Below, piece by piece: positions 7,364 to 16,125 of a stretch of DNA of 53,732 nt. Every line of letters starts with the position of its first letter. Position 1 is the stretch's first letter. This DNA is from Bacteroidales bacterium (GTDB lineage Bacteria; Bacteroidota; Bacteroidia; Bacteroidales; WCHB1-69): the NCBI GenBank assembly GCA_017651425.1, contig JAGCCZ010000075.1, positions 1 to 53,732 of the forward strand, given 5' to 3'. The notes below the pieces were generated by a model. The model was not told the DNA's origin. It made no database searches and saw nothing but the letters and a program-made list of their open reading frames with translations. The position numbers and the translations under genes are program-made.

Positions 7364-8227
7364 CTATTGTCGGCGCAAAACAGCCGCACAGAAACGCTTG
7401 CGTCCATTGATGTCCTCTAAGGATTCCTCGTCCTCATATCCGCCTTGCCGCAACATTTCCAACAGCTGCGGATGAAACTCCTCGTATGTCTCCATCATGA
7501 TCAGGCCGCCGGGTTTGAGACTGCGACGTCCGATTTCCATCAAGGCGCGATAGAACACCAGCGGGTCATCGTCGGGCACAAACAGGGCCAACGAGGGCTC
7601 ATAATCGCGCACGGCGACATGCATCTCCGTGCAGGTGCTTTCCGGAATATACGGGGGATTGCTGACCACAGCGTCAAATTGAGTGCCTGCGAAGGGAAGC
7701 GCCTCCGCATCACGCATGTCGTGCCGCGCAAACGTGACGTTCACCGCATTGGCATGCGCATTTCCAGCAGCAACCGCCAAGGCCTCTTCGGAGATGTCGG
7801 ACGCGAAAAGGGAGGCGTTCGGCAAGTGCTTGGCCAATGCGACGGCAACACAGCCGCTGCCCGTGCCGACATCCCAAATGCGGGGATTGGGATATTCCCG
7901 GAATCCGTTCACCACCCGCTGCACCAACTCTTCCGTCTCCGGACGAGGAATCAGCACCGCGGGCGTAACCTTGAACGGCATGCCATAAAACTCCGTTTCA
8001 CCCAGCAAATACTGCACAGGGCATCCCCTCAACAACGCTGTCAAATCCTGCTCAAAAACAGCAAGCTGCGCATCAGGAATCACCTCATCGCCATGCAAGG
8101 CGAACTCGTATGCAGGCTTGTTGAGGCGTGTCTGCAAATAGACCTTTGCAATAGCAGCCGCCTCACGAGGGTCGTAAAGCGGCTGCAAATTTTCAATAAT
8201 GGTATTTCGAAATGAACGTATTGTCAT
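7364..8227 (-). CDS. prmC: Release factor glutamine N5-methyltransferase PrmC
   Basis: This 287-residue SAM-dependent methyltransferase modifies the GGQ glutamine of peptide chain release factors RF1 and RF2. It has the N-terminal helical domain with PVQYLLGETEFYG, then the PrmC-specific IPRPETEELV (residues ~93-102). The SAM-binding GTGSGC is at 121-126 and the catalytic NPPY at 190-193, preceded by the usual VVS. It starts 3 bp after the stop of the DoxX-type gene, so the two form one transcriptional unit. It ends facing gdhA at the shared terminator. The call is secure from the NPPY and IPRPETE motifs together. Confidence 0.95.
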   Translation of the reverse strand: MTIRSFRNTIIENLQPLYDPREAAAIAKVYLQTRLNKPAYEFALHGDEVIPDAQLAVFEQDLTALLRGCPVQYLLGETEFYGMPFKVTPAVLIPRPETEELVQRVVNGFREYPNPRIWDVGTGSGCVAVALAKHLPNASLFASDISEEALAVAAGNAHANAVNVTFARHDMRDAEALPFAGTQFDAVVSNPPYIPESTCTEMHVAVRDYEPSLALFVPDDDPLVFYRALMEIGRRSLKPGGLIMMETYEEFHPQLLEMLRQGGYEDEESLEDINGRKRFCAAVLRRQ

Positions 8228-8230
8228 ATT

Positions 8231-9403
8231 TTAATCCAAGCACTGCTGGGGAATATCGCGCCAACCCCACTTGTCAACAACCACGCCCTTGTCAATGAAG
8301 ATGAGGCCGGGATTGGAGCGGATGGCATCGCGCACCATGAAAGGACCATGGGCGGGATCTATAGGATTGCGATAGATGGGGAAGTCAATCTGGTGTTTGT
8401 CGATGAAAGCGGCCAGTTCCTCCTCGTCGCTATTGGTCACAGCCACAAAGGGGATGTCCCGCTTGTCGCAGTCAGTGACCAAGGCACGCACATTGTCGAG
8501 GCCCTTGGTCTTGACCTCCTTCAAATCATGGATAAAGAGAATATAAACTTTGCCGTCGGTATTGATATACTCGTATGCATGGTCGGCACCGTTCTCGTCC
8601 AGCATGTTGAAGCCATCGATTTCGGCCTTCACACCCGGGGCGATCTCCTTGTCCTTGCGATCCACATAGTCGTAATTGTCATAGAAGGCCATATCCTTTT
8701 CCATGAGTTCCGTTTCCGAAAGGGTCACCTCGCTGCCATCGGCTTTGTTACGATAGATAAAGGAGGACTCCTTCTTGGCGGGTTGCTCGATAAAGGCCTT
8801 GACCACGTCGTTGCCCTTTTTCCAATCAGAGAAATCGATAGCGGGCAGATGACGGATACAATAGAGCTGGAACGCCACGGCGATGGCAATGAAGATGGCC
8901 ACGCAGCACCATTGCCCAAGTTGGGTAAGGCGGATGTCGGGAATCTTCTTGCGTTTGGCGAAGACAATGAGAGTGGGGATGATAATGACGACATTCTTGA
9001 GGAAGGTGGTCATATTGGACATCTTCACCACCTGTCCGAAGCAACCGCAGTCGTGAACCACGCCGAAGTAGTGGATACCTTTGATCTCCATGTATTCAGC
9101 CACGGCGAGCCAAAGGGTGAGGAAGAAGAAAAAGATCATGAAGAGCAGATAGCCCCACGCGGCGAGGTTCACGCGCACGCGCAGCAGCATCATGCAGCCC
9201 AGCACAAACTCACAGGTGATGGCCGCCACACCGGCAATGAGGGCAACGGGTTTCAGAAAGCCCATCCCGAAGGAGACGAAGTAGTCATTCATCGTGATAC
9301 CGAAATTGACCGGATCAACGGCTTTGCTGATGGAAGAGAAGAGGAACAGCAGACCAAGCGCTATTCTCAATATTTTAAGCCAAACAGGTTCTTTTTGTGC
9401 CAT
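8231..9403 (-). CDS. DoxX/MauE-like membrane protein with periplasmic thioredoxin-like domain (BT_3928 type)
   Basis: This protein has 390 residues. The first ~190 contain four to five hydrophobic segments of DoxX/MauE type. A conserved VHDCGCFGQ, a cysteine pair known from MauE-like quinone or thiol oxidoreductase relatives, lies between them. Residues ~270-390 resemble a thioredoxin fold (KVYILFIHDLKEV, IPFVAVTNS, NPGLIFIDKGVV) but lack a CxxC. The architecture matches the Bacteroides BT_3928 group. A role in envelope thiol or quinone chemistry is inferred. It sits downstream of the DUF1599 gene, with a terminator between them, and just upstream of prmC (3-bp gap). Confidence 0.82.
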   Translation of the reverse strand: MAQKEPVWLKILRIALGLLFLFSSISKAVDPVNFGITMNDYFVSFGMGFLKPVALIAGVAAITCEFVLGCMMLLRVRVNLAAWGYLLFMIFFFFLTLWLAVAEYMEIKGIHYFGVVHDCGCFGQVVKMSNMTTFLKNVVIIIPTLIVFAKRKKIPDIRLTQLGQWCCVAIFIAIAVAFQLYCIRHLPAIDFSDWKKGNDVVKAFIEQPAKKESSFIYRNKADGSEVTLSETELMEKDMAFYDNYDYVDRKDKEIAPGVKAEIDGFNMLDENGADHAYEYINTDGKVYILFIHDLKEVKTKGLDNVRALVTDCDKRDIPFVAVTNSDEEELAAFIDKHQIDFPIYRNPIDPAHGPFMVRDAIRSNPGLIFIDKGVVVDKWGWRDIPQQCLD

Positions 9404-9430
9404 AGTTCTTTGTTTTTGTTTATAAAAAAA

Positions 9431-9460
9431 CGCATCGGAGCCTAAGAACGACCCGATGCG
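9431..9460 (-). terminator. Terminator behind the DUF1599 gene
   Basis: On the minus strand CGCATCGG pairs with CCGATGCG across a 14-base loop and runs into seven T residues. It lies between the DUF1599 stop codon and the DoxX-type start, so part of the DoxX-prmC transcription may be readthrough; no TAnnTTTG box is seen there. Confidence 0.85.
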
Positions 9461-9470
9461 CGTAATCTTC

Positions 9471-10028
9471 TTATTTTTCCCCTTCGACCACGAGGCGAAT
9501 CAGGCAAAACATTGCGTAGTTGATAATATCGTAATAATTGGCATCCAAACCTTCCGACACGAGGGTGCTGCCATGATGGTCCTCGATGGACTTGATGCGA
9601 AAGATTTTCATCAGGATGATGTCATCGATAGAACTGATGCGCATCTGTCGCCAAGCCTCGTCATAATCATGGTTTTTGTCCATCATCAGCTTCTTGGCCG
9701 CATAGATATATTTATTGTAAAGTTCCACGGCCCTTTCAGGAGCCATCTCGATATCCTCGGCGCTGTTCGCCACGCCCACCTCCAATTGGATGAGAGCCAT
9801 GACGGAGTAGTTGACGATGCCGATGAACTCAGGGATGATGCCCTCGGCGATTTTAGCCTCGCCCTTTTCCTGAATGCTCCTGATACGGTTGGCTTTGATG
9901 TAAATCTGGTCCGTCAGCGACGGCAAACGCAGAATACGCCAAGCCGTGCCATAGTCTTTCGCCTTATTGGCAAAAAGGTCCTGGCAGAGCTGGATAACCT
10001 GATCGTATTGTTCGGATGTGTTGGCCAT
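9471..10028 (-). CDS. DUF1599 (MazG-like) domain protein
   Basis: This 185-residue protein consists of two copies of the same ~80-residue motif. The first holds LFANKAKDYGTAWRILR...DQIYIKANRIRSI, the second LMMDKNHDYDEAWRQMR...DIILMKIFRIKSI. The KDYG/W and E/D-rich helices resemble the all-alpha NTP pyrophosphatase (MazG-like) fold, so a nucleotide-hydrolysing housekeeping role is possible but unproven. In Bacteroides the same family sits beside the BT_3928-type DoxX gene, as here. The gene begins 3 bp after the stop of the large C25 protease gene and is probably co-transcribed with it. A strong terminator follows. Confidence 0.85.
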   Translation of the reverse strand: MANTSEQYDQVIQLCQDLFANKAKDYGTAWRILRLPSLTDQIYIKANRIRSIQEKGEAKIAEGIIPEFIGIVNYSVMALIQLEVGVANSAEDIEMAPERAVELYNKYIYAAKKLMMDKNHDYDEAWRQMRISSIDDIILMKIFRIKSIEDHHGSTLVSEGLDANYYDIINYAMFCLIRLVVEGEK

Positions 10029-10031
10029 GAT

Positions 10032-13000
10032 TTAGCGTTTGACAACTTTACGGGTGACTACGCTGTGGTCGGCGGATGTGGTGCGCACCACATAGACGCC
10101 ACTGGCAAAACCGAACAGGTTCAGGGAGATGCTGTTGTCATTGACATTCTCCGTCAACAGCAGTTTGCCGAAGATGTCAAACACCTGCACCTGCGCAATG
10201 AGGACATTGTCGCAGCGGATATTGAGGTTGCCGTTGGTCGGATTCGGGTAAATGTTGAGCGAGAAGGCTTCTGCAACGTGGTCGGCAATGCCCACCTCAT
10301 CGAGGATGTCTTCAGTCACCTTGGTGCCCAAGCCCGGCAGAATGACATTGTCGATCCATGCGCAGTCGCTGCCGGAAGCCTGGCTGGCATCCTTCTCGTA
10401 AGAGAACTTGAATGTGTGAGTGCCTGCGGAAACGGGGAAGCTCTTTTGCGTCCAGGCGACGGTACCGGAAGCCTCGTCCATCTCATTGTTGTCAATGTAG
10501 AGTTTGAACTTGTCATAGTTGGCCTCGGAGGAAACCTTGCGGAAATAGGAAAGTTCGCCATCCATGAGAGAGGTGACGGTAATGGAGAGGGCCGACTGGG
10601 ATGGTGTGCCAGAGCCCCACCAGCCACCGGTACCGTCACTCAAGCCATATTTGGAACGGGCGCAATGGGTGCCCGCATACGGATTCTCCGTGGTCACATA
10701 CCAAGGATTGTTGTTGTTCGTCCAGTTAAACTGGGAGAAATCGCCAGTCTCGAAATCTTCCATAGCCCTGCCCACAGTCAGGTAGAAGGTGTCAATGACA
10801 TGTCTGTCGCCATCGATGATATGGTAATACAAGGGGACGATGGAAACTGTAGGCACATTACTGCCAACCTGCAAATTGAAAGAGGTGACTATCTCGCTTT
10901 GTGCTCCGATCCAGCTAATGGTTTGGGAGGTGGAGGTCACGGTCACGCCAGAGTAGTTGCAGGTGAGGTCAACAAGCAGATTCGTGGCATCGGCATGGCC
11001 GCCATTGCGTAATGTAATGTGGGCAACTGCCTGATCGCCCGGATAGATCGCGGTCGCAGCACCCGTGCTTGCTACAGATTTGTCTGTCACTTGCATGTAG
11101 GGGGCCAAAACCGTGAAGTTCACATTCTTGGTGGAACTGCCGTTGGGCCAGTTGACGGTAATCTGGAACTGGGCGACTTCGCCATCAACTGCATCATGCG
11201 GAATTGCAACCGTGAAGGCGTTGTCGATGGTCTGGCTGCCATTGACGGCAAGCGAGCTGCAGGTAACAGTGTTTTGGGTGACCGTGTAACCCGGGGTCAA
11301 AGAGGTCATCGTGGCGGTGATGCCGGAAGCGGTTTCCACGCCGAGGTTGGTAAGTGAGAGATTCCAGTTGACGGAAGTGCCGTTGAGGGGATAGTTGTTC
11401 GCCGCCAAAGCCACACTATTAGCCACCACAAATGGTCCGGAGGGCACTATTACGTCGACGTTCTTGAAGAACTGGATATGGTTTTGGGCGCCCACGGCAA
11501 GTTCGTATGATCCGGGATTCGTCACATCAACAAGATTGAGGGTGGCACTGCCGGAGGCATCGGCAAAAGCTGCGCAGATCACTTCGCCTCCGTATGTGAG
11601 AGCCACATAGGCGTACGGCTCCGTGTTAACACTATAGGTAGCGGTACCTACCGGAATGACATCGGCGGAGTTCACTGTCATTTGGGAAGGGATGCCCAGA
11701 TACGGACGGATGGAGGGATCTCCAAAGATATGGTAAATTTCCCAATAGTATTTCTTGATATCGGAGGAAGAAGCCTGCACGCCGAGGTTGCCAGCAGTCA
11801 TAAAGCCGCCCAAGCTGGTAAACCATTTGTCATGAACCTCGCCGTGTGTGTGGAAGAGACGGTCGTAAGCGCCGAGGTTGTTGGCCTGGTAGTTCATGTT
11901 GGCGGTGATGCTGCTGCGCACACCCACGGCCCAATAGACATCCTCATTCCAATAGGAGACCTCGGAAGCGCCTATGTAGGCCATGGCACCTTTGTTCTCC
12001 GCACGAAGCAGGGCCTCGCCAAAGCATTCCAAGTTGAACTTGCCCGTAAGACAGCAATTGCCAATCATCAAACCATACTTATCCTGATTGGCCATGGCTG
12101 AAACATTACTGTTCGAGAAGGAGGGATCGCTCCAGCCTGTCTCGCCACCATGAGCCGTGTAGTTGGCCCAGCCACAACCGGCACCAATCTCGCTGCGGAT
12201 AGTGGCGGCTTGTGAAGAGCAATTGTAGTTGTGCTTATATACAGTCGTGTAAGTATGGTTGCTGGATGAAGTGTTAATATAGTTGTCATATACATAGTTG
12301 ATCTGGCCGTCAGCATGGGTGGGAGCCCATGATGCATCGGTGCCGGCAATCAGCACAGCCTTTCCCAAGTAGGAAGGATCGGGCATGGTATATTGCTCGT
12401 ACATCAGGGTCTTGTTGACCTGCGGTGCCAGCTGGCTTGCATTTTGGGCAGAGAAACGACCATAATAGCAATCGGGGATATTGTCGCCGGTGGTCCAGCA
12501 GGCATAATAGAGGTCGGTGACATGGCTGTTCTGCTCAGTGCTGCTGAAGGCGGGCACCTGGCCGTGGTCACCCACGAAAAGCAGATAAGTAGGGGCGGGA
12601 TTCGTCGCGGTGGCGCCCGTGTACTGGCTCATGATGTAGTTCTTGATGGATGTGGTGGTAGTGCCCACGTTTGCATCGTCAGTATAGACGATATCGACCT
12701 TGTAGCCGATGCGTTTTTTCCAAGCGGCGAAAGCAATCAGCTGCTCATTGTTGCGGAACATGGAATGAGCCACGATGAGGTAGCGGATGGGGGCGCCGCT
12801 GAACTCCTCGCGGGTGTCGGGCATCGGGTTGATGACGGCCTGGGAAGCGGCCGTGAACAACGGGCTGCCATAGCGAGCCTTCAGGTCGCGGGTGGCGCCG
12901 AGATTGGCGTTCACGAAGGAGACCTCCACATCCACCTTGCGGTAGATGCGCACCTTGCCGGTGACAGGGTTGTAGGCGACGGGGGAGACGCAGATGTTGG

Positions 13001-13478
13001 CGAGGGTGATGTCGCGCATCGTGCCGGCCTTCTCCACGCGCACCAACGGCTCTGCATAGAAGGCGTTCTGGCTATACGTCTGGGCGTCCTTCACGAACTC
13101 ACGCGTGCCACTGTATGATTTTGGATAAGCGGGTTGTGCGGGATAGATGGGATGGTTGATACCCAGTTCCGAAGCGTCCATCTCGACATATTGGGCGTCC
13201 TTGACGGTCGCGACGACATCATCGCAGACGGGTATTTCCAACAGCTGAGACATCACAGGCAGTTGGGGCTTGCCCACAACGACGGAGGGATAATAGTCGT
13301 CCATGACAATTTGCGAGAAGTTGCCCTGAGGGGTTTTCACCGTAGTCGCCTGGATGTCGGCGGCGGTGAAAGTGATGTCTATACGCCCGTAATCACTACG
13401 GGTTACGTTGTAATGTTGGGCGAAGGATGCGGAGACCCACAGCAACATCGCAACCAAGATCATAGCTAGTCTTTTCAT
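10032..13478 (-). CDS. Gingipain-like C25 cysteine protease with T9SS type A sorting domain
   Basis: This 1,148-residue secreted protein begins with a signal peptide (residues 1-20, ending SASFA). A propeptide-like region runs to ~230. The C25 catalytic domain follows, with SYLVGDH-type strands (TYLLFVGDHGQVP), the catalytic His443 in YTAHGGETGW and probable nucleophile Cys476 in GNCCLTGKF. The 33-residue His-Cys spacing matches gingipains. After ~600 come Ig-like/CARDB-like repeats and a jelly-roll domain (DFETGDFSQFNW). The last ~80 residues (YPNPTNGNLNI ... VVRKVVKR-like end) are a T9SS type A sorting domain that directs export to the cell surface. It has its own promoter (13534-13541) and is followed by the DUF1599 gene after 3 bp. 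Whether it prefers Arg or Lys substrates cannot be told. Confidence 0.93.
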   Translation of the reverse strand: MKRLAMILVAMLLWVSASFAQHYNVTRSDYGRIDITFTAADIQATTVKTPQGNFSQIVMDDYYPSVVVGKPQLPVMSQLLEIPVCDDVVATVKDAQYVEMDASELGINHPIYPAQPAYPKSYSGTREFVKDAQTYSQNAFYAEPLVRVEKAGTMRDITLANICVSPVAYNPVTGKVRIYRKVDVEVSFVNANLGATRDLKARYGSPLFTAASQAVINPMPDTREEFSGAPIRYLIVAHSMFRNNEQLIAFAAWKKRIGYKVDIVYTDDANVGTTTTSIKNYIMSQYTGATATNPAPTYLLFVGDHGQVPAFSSTEQNSHVTDLYYACWTTGDNIPDCYYGRFSAQNASQLAPQVNKTLMYEQYTMPDPSYLGKAVLIAGTDASWAPTHADGQINYVYDNYINTSSSNHTYTTVYKHNYNCSSQAATIRSEIGAGCGWANYTAHGGETGWSDPSFSNSNVSAMANQDKYGLMIGNCCLTGKFNLECFGEALLRAENKGAMAYIGASEVSYWNEDVYWAVGVRSSITANMNYQANNLGAYDRLFHTHGEVHDKWFTSLGGFMTAGNLGVQASSSDIKKYYWEIYHIFGDPSIRPYLGIPSQMTVNSADVIPVGTATYSVNTEPYAYVALTYGGEVICAAFADASGSATLNLVDVTNPGSYELAVGAQNHIQFFKNVDVIVPSGPFVVANSVALAANNYPLNGTSVNWNLSLTNLGVETASGITATMTSLTPGYTVTQNTVTCSSLAVNGSQTIDNAFTVAIPHDAVDGEVAQFQITVNWPNGSSTKNVNFTVLAPYMQVTDKSVASTGAATAIYPGDQAVAHITLRNGGHADATNLLVDLTCNYSGVTVTSTSQTISWIGAQSEIVTSFNLQVGSNVPTVSIVPLYYHIIDGDRHVIDTFYLTVGRAMEDFETGDFSQFNWTNNNNPWYVTTENPYAGTHCARSKYGLSDGTGGWWGSGTPSQSALSITVTSLMDGELSYFRKVSSEANYDKFKLYIDNNEMDEASGTVAWTQKSFPVSAGTHTFKFSYEKDASQASGSDCAWIDNVILPGLGTKVTEDILDEVGIADHVAEAFSLNIYPNPTNGNLNIRCDNVLIAQVQVFDIFGKLLLTENVNDNSISLNLFGFASGVYVVRTTSADHSVVTRKVVKR

Positions 13479-13533
13479 AACTGGTTTATTTTTAGTAATT
13501 TAAATATTCAAATGGGTTTATTCCAAAGAGTGG

Positions 13534-13541
13534 CAAAGATA
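13534..13541 (-). promoter_or_regulatory. Promoter -7 box for the C25 protease gene
   Basis: The minus strand reads TATCTTTG, 56 bp upstream of the ATG, back to back with the tsaC promoter. Confidence 0.65.
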
Positions 13542-13577
13542 TAAAAAAAAGCTCTACTTTCTATTTTTTCTTTTTTG

Positions 13578-13585
13578 TATTTTTG
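13578..13585 (+). promoter_or_regulatory. Promoter -7 box for the tsaC-coaD operon
   Basis: TATTTTTG matches TAnnTTTG, 20 bp before ATG 13606, so the leader is very short. Confidence 0.7.
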
Positions 13586-13605
13586 CGGGCTAATTTATCA
13601 AAACT

Positions 13606-14169
13606 ATGGAACAGGAAACAGAGAAATGTGCCGAACTGCTTCGTGCGGGCAAAGTGATTGCCTATCCTACCGACACAGTGTGGGGCATCGGGTGCGACGC
13701 CACCAATGAAGAGGCTCTGATGCGCATTTATCGCATCAAACAGCGCAACGAAAAAAAGAGCATGATCATCCTCCTCGACTCCGCCGAGCGTCTTCCGATG
13801 TATGTGGAGAACATCCCGCTGATCGCCTGGGACCTCATCCCGCACGTTTCGCGCCCCACCACGTTCATTTACCCCAAAGCCAAGAATCTTCCGCAGAAGC
13901 TCATCCACAACGACGGATCCATTGCCATCCGTATCACGCTCAATGAGTTCTGCAAGAAGCTCATCCGCACCTTGGGGCGCCCCATTGTCTCCACTTCCGC
14001 CAACATCGCGGACGCCCCCACCCCGCAGACCTTTCCCGAAATCTCCAAGGAAATTATCGCCCAAATGGACTATGTGGTGCCCCAGGAGTACGCCACCTCC
14101 GTGGACTACAAGCCCTCACGCCTCATCAAGTTCCTCGACGACTATAACTTCACCATCATCAGAGACTAA
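13606..14169 (+). CDS. tsaC: L-threonylcarbamoyladenylate synthase (TsaC/Sua5/YrdC family)
   Basis: This 187-residue protein makes threonylcarbamoyl-AMP from threonine, bicarbonate and ATP for the t6A37 modification of ANN-decoding tRNAs. The family motifs are present: the N-terminal AYPTDTVWGIGCDA, the substrate-binding lysine-rich RIKQRNEKKSMI, and the PIVSTSANIADAPTP loop. The length corresponds to the short TsaC form without the Sua5 C-terminal domain. It leads an apparent operon with coaD (5-bp gap) and two thioredoxin-fold envelope genes. Confidence 0.94.
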   Translation: MEQETEKCAELLRAGKVIAYPTDTVWGIGCDATNEEALMRIYRIKQRNEKKSMIILLDSAERLPMYVENIPLIAWDLIPHVSRPTTFIYPKAKNLPQKLIHNDGSIAIRITLNEFCKKLIRTLGRPIVSTSANIADAPTPQTFPEISKEIIAQMDYVVPQEYATSVDYKPSRLIKFLDDYNFTIIRD

Positions 14170-14174
14170 CCGCC

Positions 14175-14636
14175 ATGCCGTTGACAGCTGTTTTCGCGGG
14201 CTCGTTCTGCCCCTTCACCAAAGGACACCAAGACATTGTTGACAAGGTCCTTCCCCTCTTCGACCATATTGTCATCGCCATCGGGCACAATTACAATAAA
14301 AAAGACCTTTTCCCCGTTGAAAAACGCATGGAATGGATCAAGTCTGTCTATCATGACAACCCGAAGGTGGAAGTCACGGCCTATCAAGGGCTCACGGTGG
14401 AGCTGTGCCGGCAACTCGGTGCCCGGTACCTCATCCGCGGCGTGCGCAATGCCGCCGACTATGCTTTGGAAGAGGAAATGCGCCTCGCCAACCGCCTGCT
14501 CGCCCCGGAAATCGAGACCCTCTTCATCCCCGCCTCACCCGAATGGGCTGCTGTATCCTCCTCCCTCGTCCGCGAGCTCATGGCCAACGGGGCCGACCAA
14601 TACAAGGCGCTCATCCCCGATGGTGTGAAGCTCTAA
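14175..14636 (+). CDS. coaD: Phosphopantetheine adenylyltransferase
   Basis: This 153-residue cytoplasmic enzyme catalyses the fourth step of coenzyme A synthesis, joining 4'-phosphopantetheine to ATP. The nucleotidyltransferase signature is FAGSFCPFTKGH, with TKGH at residues 15-18. RYLIRGVRNAADYALEEEM and VSSSLVREL are the usual substrate-binding and adenylate-binding segments. One oddity is cysteine at residue 12, where the common form GTFDPxTxGH has aspartate. The length is normal, and all other motifs are intact, so I take this as a variant of a working enzyme. The gene is 5 bp behind tsaC. Confidence 0.93.
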   Translation: MPLTAVFAGSFCPFTKGHQDIVDKVLPLFDHIVIAIGHNYNKKDLFPVEKRMEWIKSVYHDNPKVEVTAYQGLTVELCRQLGARYLIRGVRNAADYALEEEMRLANRLLAPEIETLFIPASPEWAAVSSSLVRELMANGADQYKALIPDGVKL

Positions 14637-14668
14637 AGTCTAAAATCCCAAAACAATTGTACAATCCC

Positions 14669-16108
14669 ATGTCCCGTGTCGCACGTCCACTGTTCATTGC
14701 CCTGTTCGTCGGGTTCGCCGCTTTCGGGTGGGCGCAGCGGCCTGTGACCGTGAACGGGACCGCCCCGTTTGCGAAGGGCGAAGAGATCCGGCTACTCGTC
14801 TTCGACGACCTGCTCTACAACATCCCCACGGTGGCCGCCACGGACAAGATCGACAAGAACGGACATTTCAAGCTGTCCTACTCCACCAACCGGATACAGC
14901 TCGTCCAACTGGCCATCCGGACCTCGAAAGCGGAGTTCTTCATCGTGCCCGACCATCATTACAACTTCTCCATTGACGTGGACACTGTGCTCTTCCAACT
15001 TATCAACCCTGAAAAGTATGGCGGCTATCTTTGGATCACCAACCCCGCGACCGACACCAGCGACCTCAACTACAAAATCAACCGTTTCAGCAACTTCTTC
15101 AGCCGCGCGATGGACTACTACGGGTTCCGGATCACCGTCGATAACGACGTCACAGCCTGCGACACCCTCAACCAGCTGCTGCACGAGCGCTTTGACATCC
15201 AGAACAACCCCTTGAACTTCTACCAATCTTACACATATTATACTTGTGGACAATTCGACAGGCTTTGCCGCTCCAAATCCCAGAGCGATTTTTACCACAA
15301 GTATTTCGACAACGACTACATCCAGTACAACAACCCCGCCTACATGACGCTCTTCAGGGAAAGCTACACCGGCTATCTCTACAACTCGCGCTACATTTCC
15401 AAAGATTTGTTGAACACCACCATCAACGACGAGCCCGACTACTTAGCCCTTTTCAACGGGCTTGGCCGCGACCCGATGCTCGCCAACGAACGTTTGCGCG
15501 AGTTGGTCATCATCCTCAACCTTTCCGAACTGTTTGACAATGAAGAGTTCGATCGCGGCAATGTCATCAAGTTATTGCAATATATCAAAGCATCCACACA
15601 CTTCCCGGAACACATCGTCTTCATCGACCATGTCCTTGAGCACATAACGCTGGCCGCCGCCCCGGCACGCCCGTTGGTCTTCAAGGACAAAAAAGGCAAA
15701 AAGGCGCCCATTAAACAATTCGACAAAAAAGACATCTATGTGCAGGTTTTTCAAAGTGATTGCTTTGAATGCATTCGAGAGATGACACTTATCCGGGAAT
15801 TCAACAAGAAATATGGCGACAAGATACAGTTTCTCAGCCTTAACGTCGATCCTGACAGGGAGAGTTACGAGCAGTTCCTCAAAAATTATGGGGAGATGTT
15901 CGACTGGCCCATCCTCTATTTCGACGGCAACTACGACTGGCTGCTGGAGAACGGTGTGGAGACCCTGCCCGAGTATCTTATCATCAACACGGACGGACAG
16001 CTGTTGCAACGTTACCCGCCGGAGCCGGAAGTGGGCCTGTCCGACTACTTGCTCCGCCGTTTTCCTCCGCAAGAAGAACAACCTGACAATCCATTATTCA
16101 GAAATTAA
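14669..16108 (+). CDS. Periplasmic thioredoxin-like protein with N-terminal DUF4369-like region
   Basis: This protein has 479 residues. I chose ATG 14669 because it opens a clear signal peptide (MSRVARPLFIALFVGF..., cleavage near GWAQ) just after coaD, whereas longer versions overlap coaD. Residues ~25-120 look like a DUF4369-type beta domain, ~120-340 are helical, and ~350-460 form a thioredoxin fold. The redox pair is C365/C368 in SDCFEC, and a cis-proline region is at ETLPEYLIIN. Members of this TlpA/AhpC-related group act as envelope thiol-disulfide proteins; the substrate is unknown. It lies 32 bp after coaD and 17 bp before a second TlpA-like gene, so the two probably work together. Confidence 0.82.
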   Translation: MSRVARPLFIALFVGFAAFGWAQRPVTVNGTAPFAKGEEIRLLVFDDLLYNIPTVAATDKIDKNGHFKLSYSTNRIQLVQLAIRTSKAEFFIVPDHHYNFSIDVDTVLFQLINPEKYGGYLWITNPATDTSDLNYKINRFSNFFSRAMDYYGFRITVDNDVTACDTLNQLLHERFDIQNNPLNFYQSYTYYTCGQFDRLCRSKSQSDFYHKYFDNDYIQYNNPAYMTLFRESYTGYLYNSRYISKDLLNTTINDEPDYLALFNGLGRDPMLANERLRELVIILNLSELFDNEEFDRGNVIKLLQYIKASTHFPEHIVFIDHVLEHITLAAAPARPLVFKDKKGKKAPIKQFDKKDIYVQVFQSDCFECIREMTLIREFNKKYGDKIQFLSLNVDPDRESYEQFLKNYGEMFDWPILYFDGNYDWLLENGVETLPEYLIINTDGQLLQRYPPEPEVGLSDYLLRRFPPQEEQPDNPLFRN

Positions 16109-16125
16109 TCCATAAAACTGTCTTT

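Noticed and set aside
9456..11012. Long open frame (518 codons) on the plus strand opposite the C25 protease and DUF1599 genes
   Set aside because: It overlaps two well-supported minus-strand genes, has the odd composition of an antisense shadow (His/Val/Gly-rich) and shows no recognisable domain.
14405..16108. Longer version of the thioredoxin-like gene starting inside coaD
   Set aside because: The extra N-terminus is coaD read in another frame; ATG 14669 opens a proper signal peptide.
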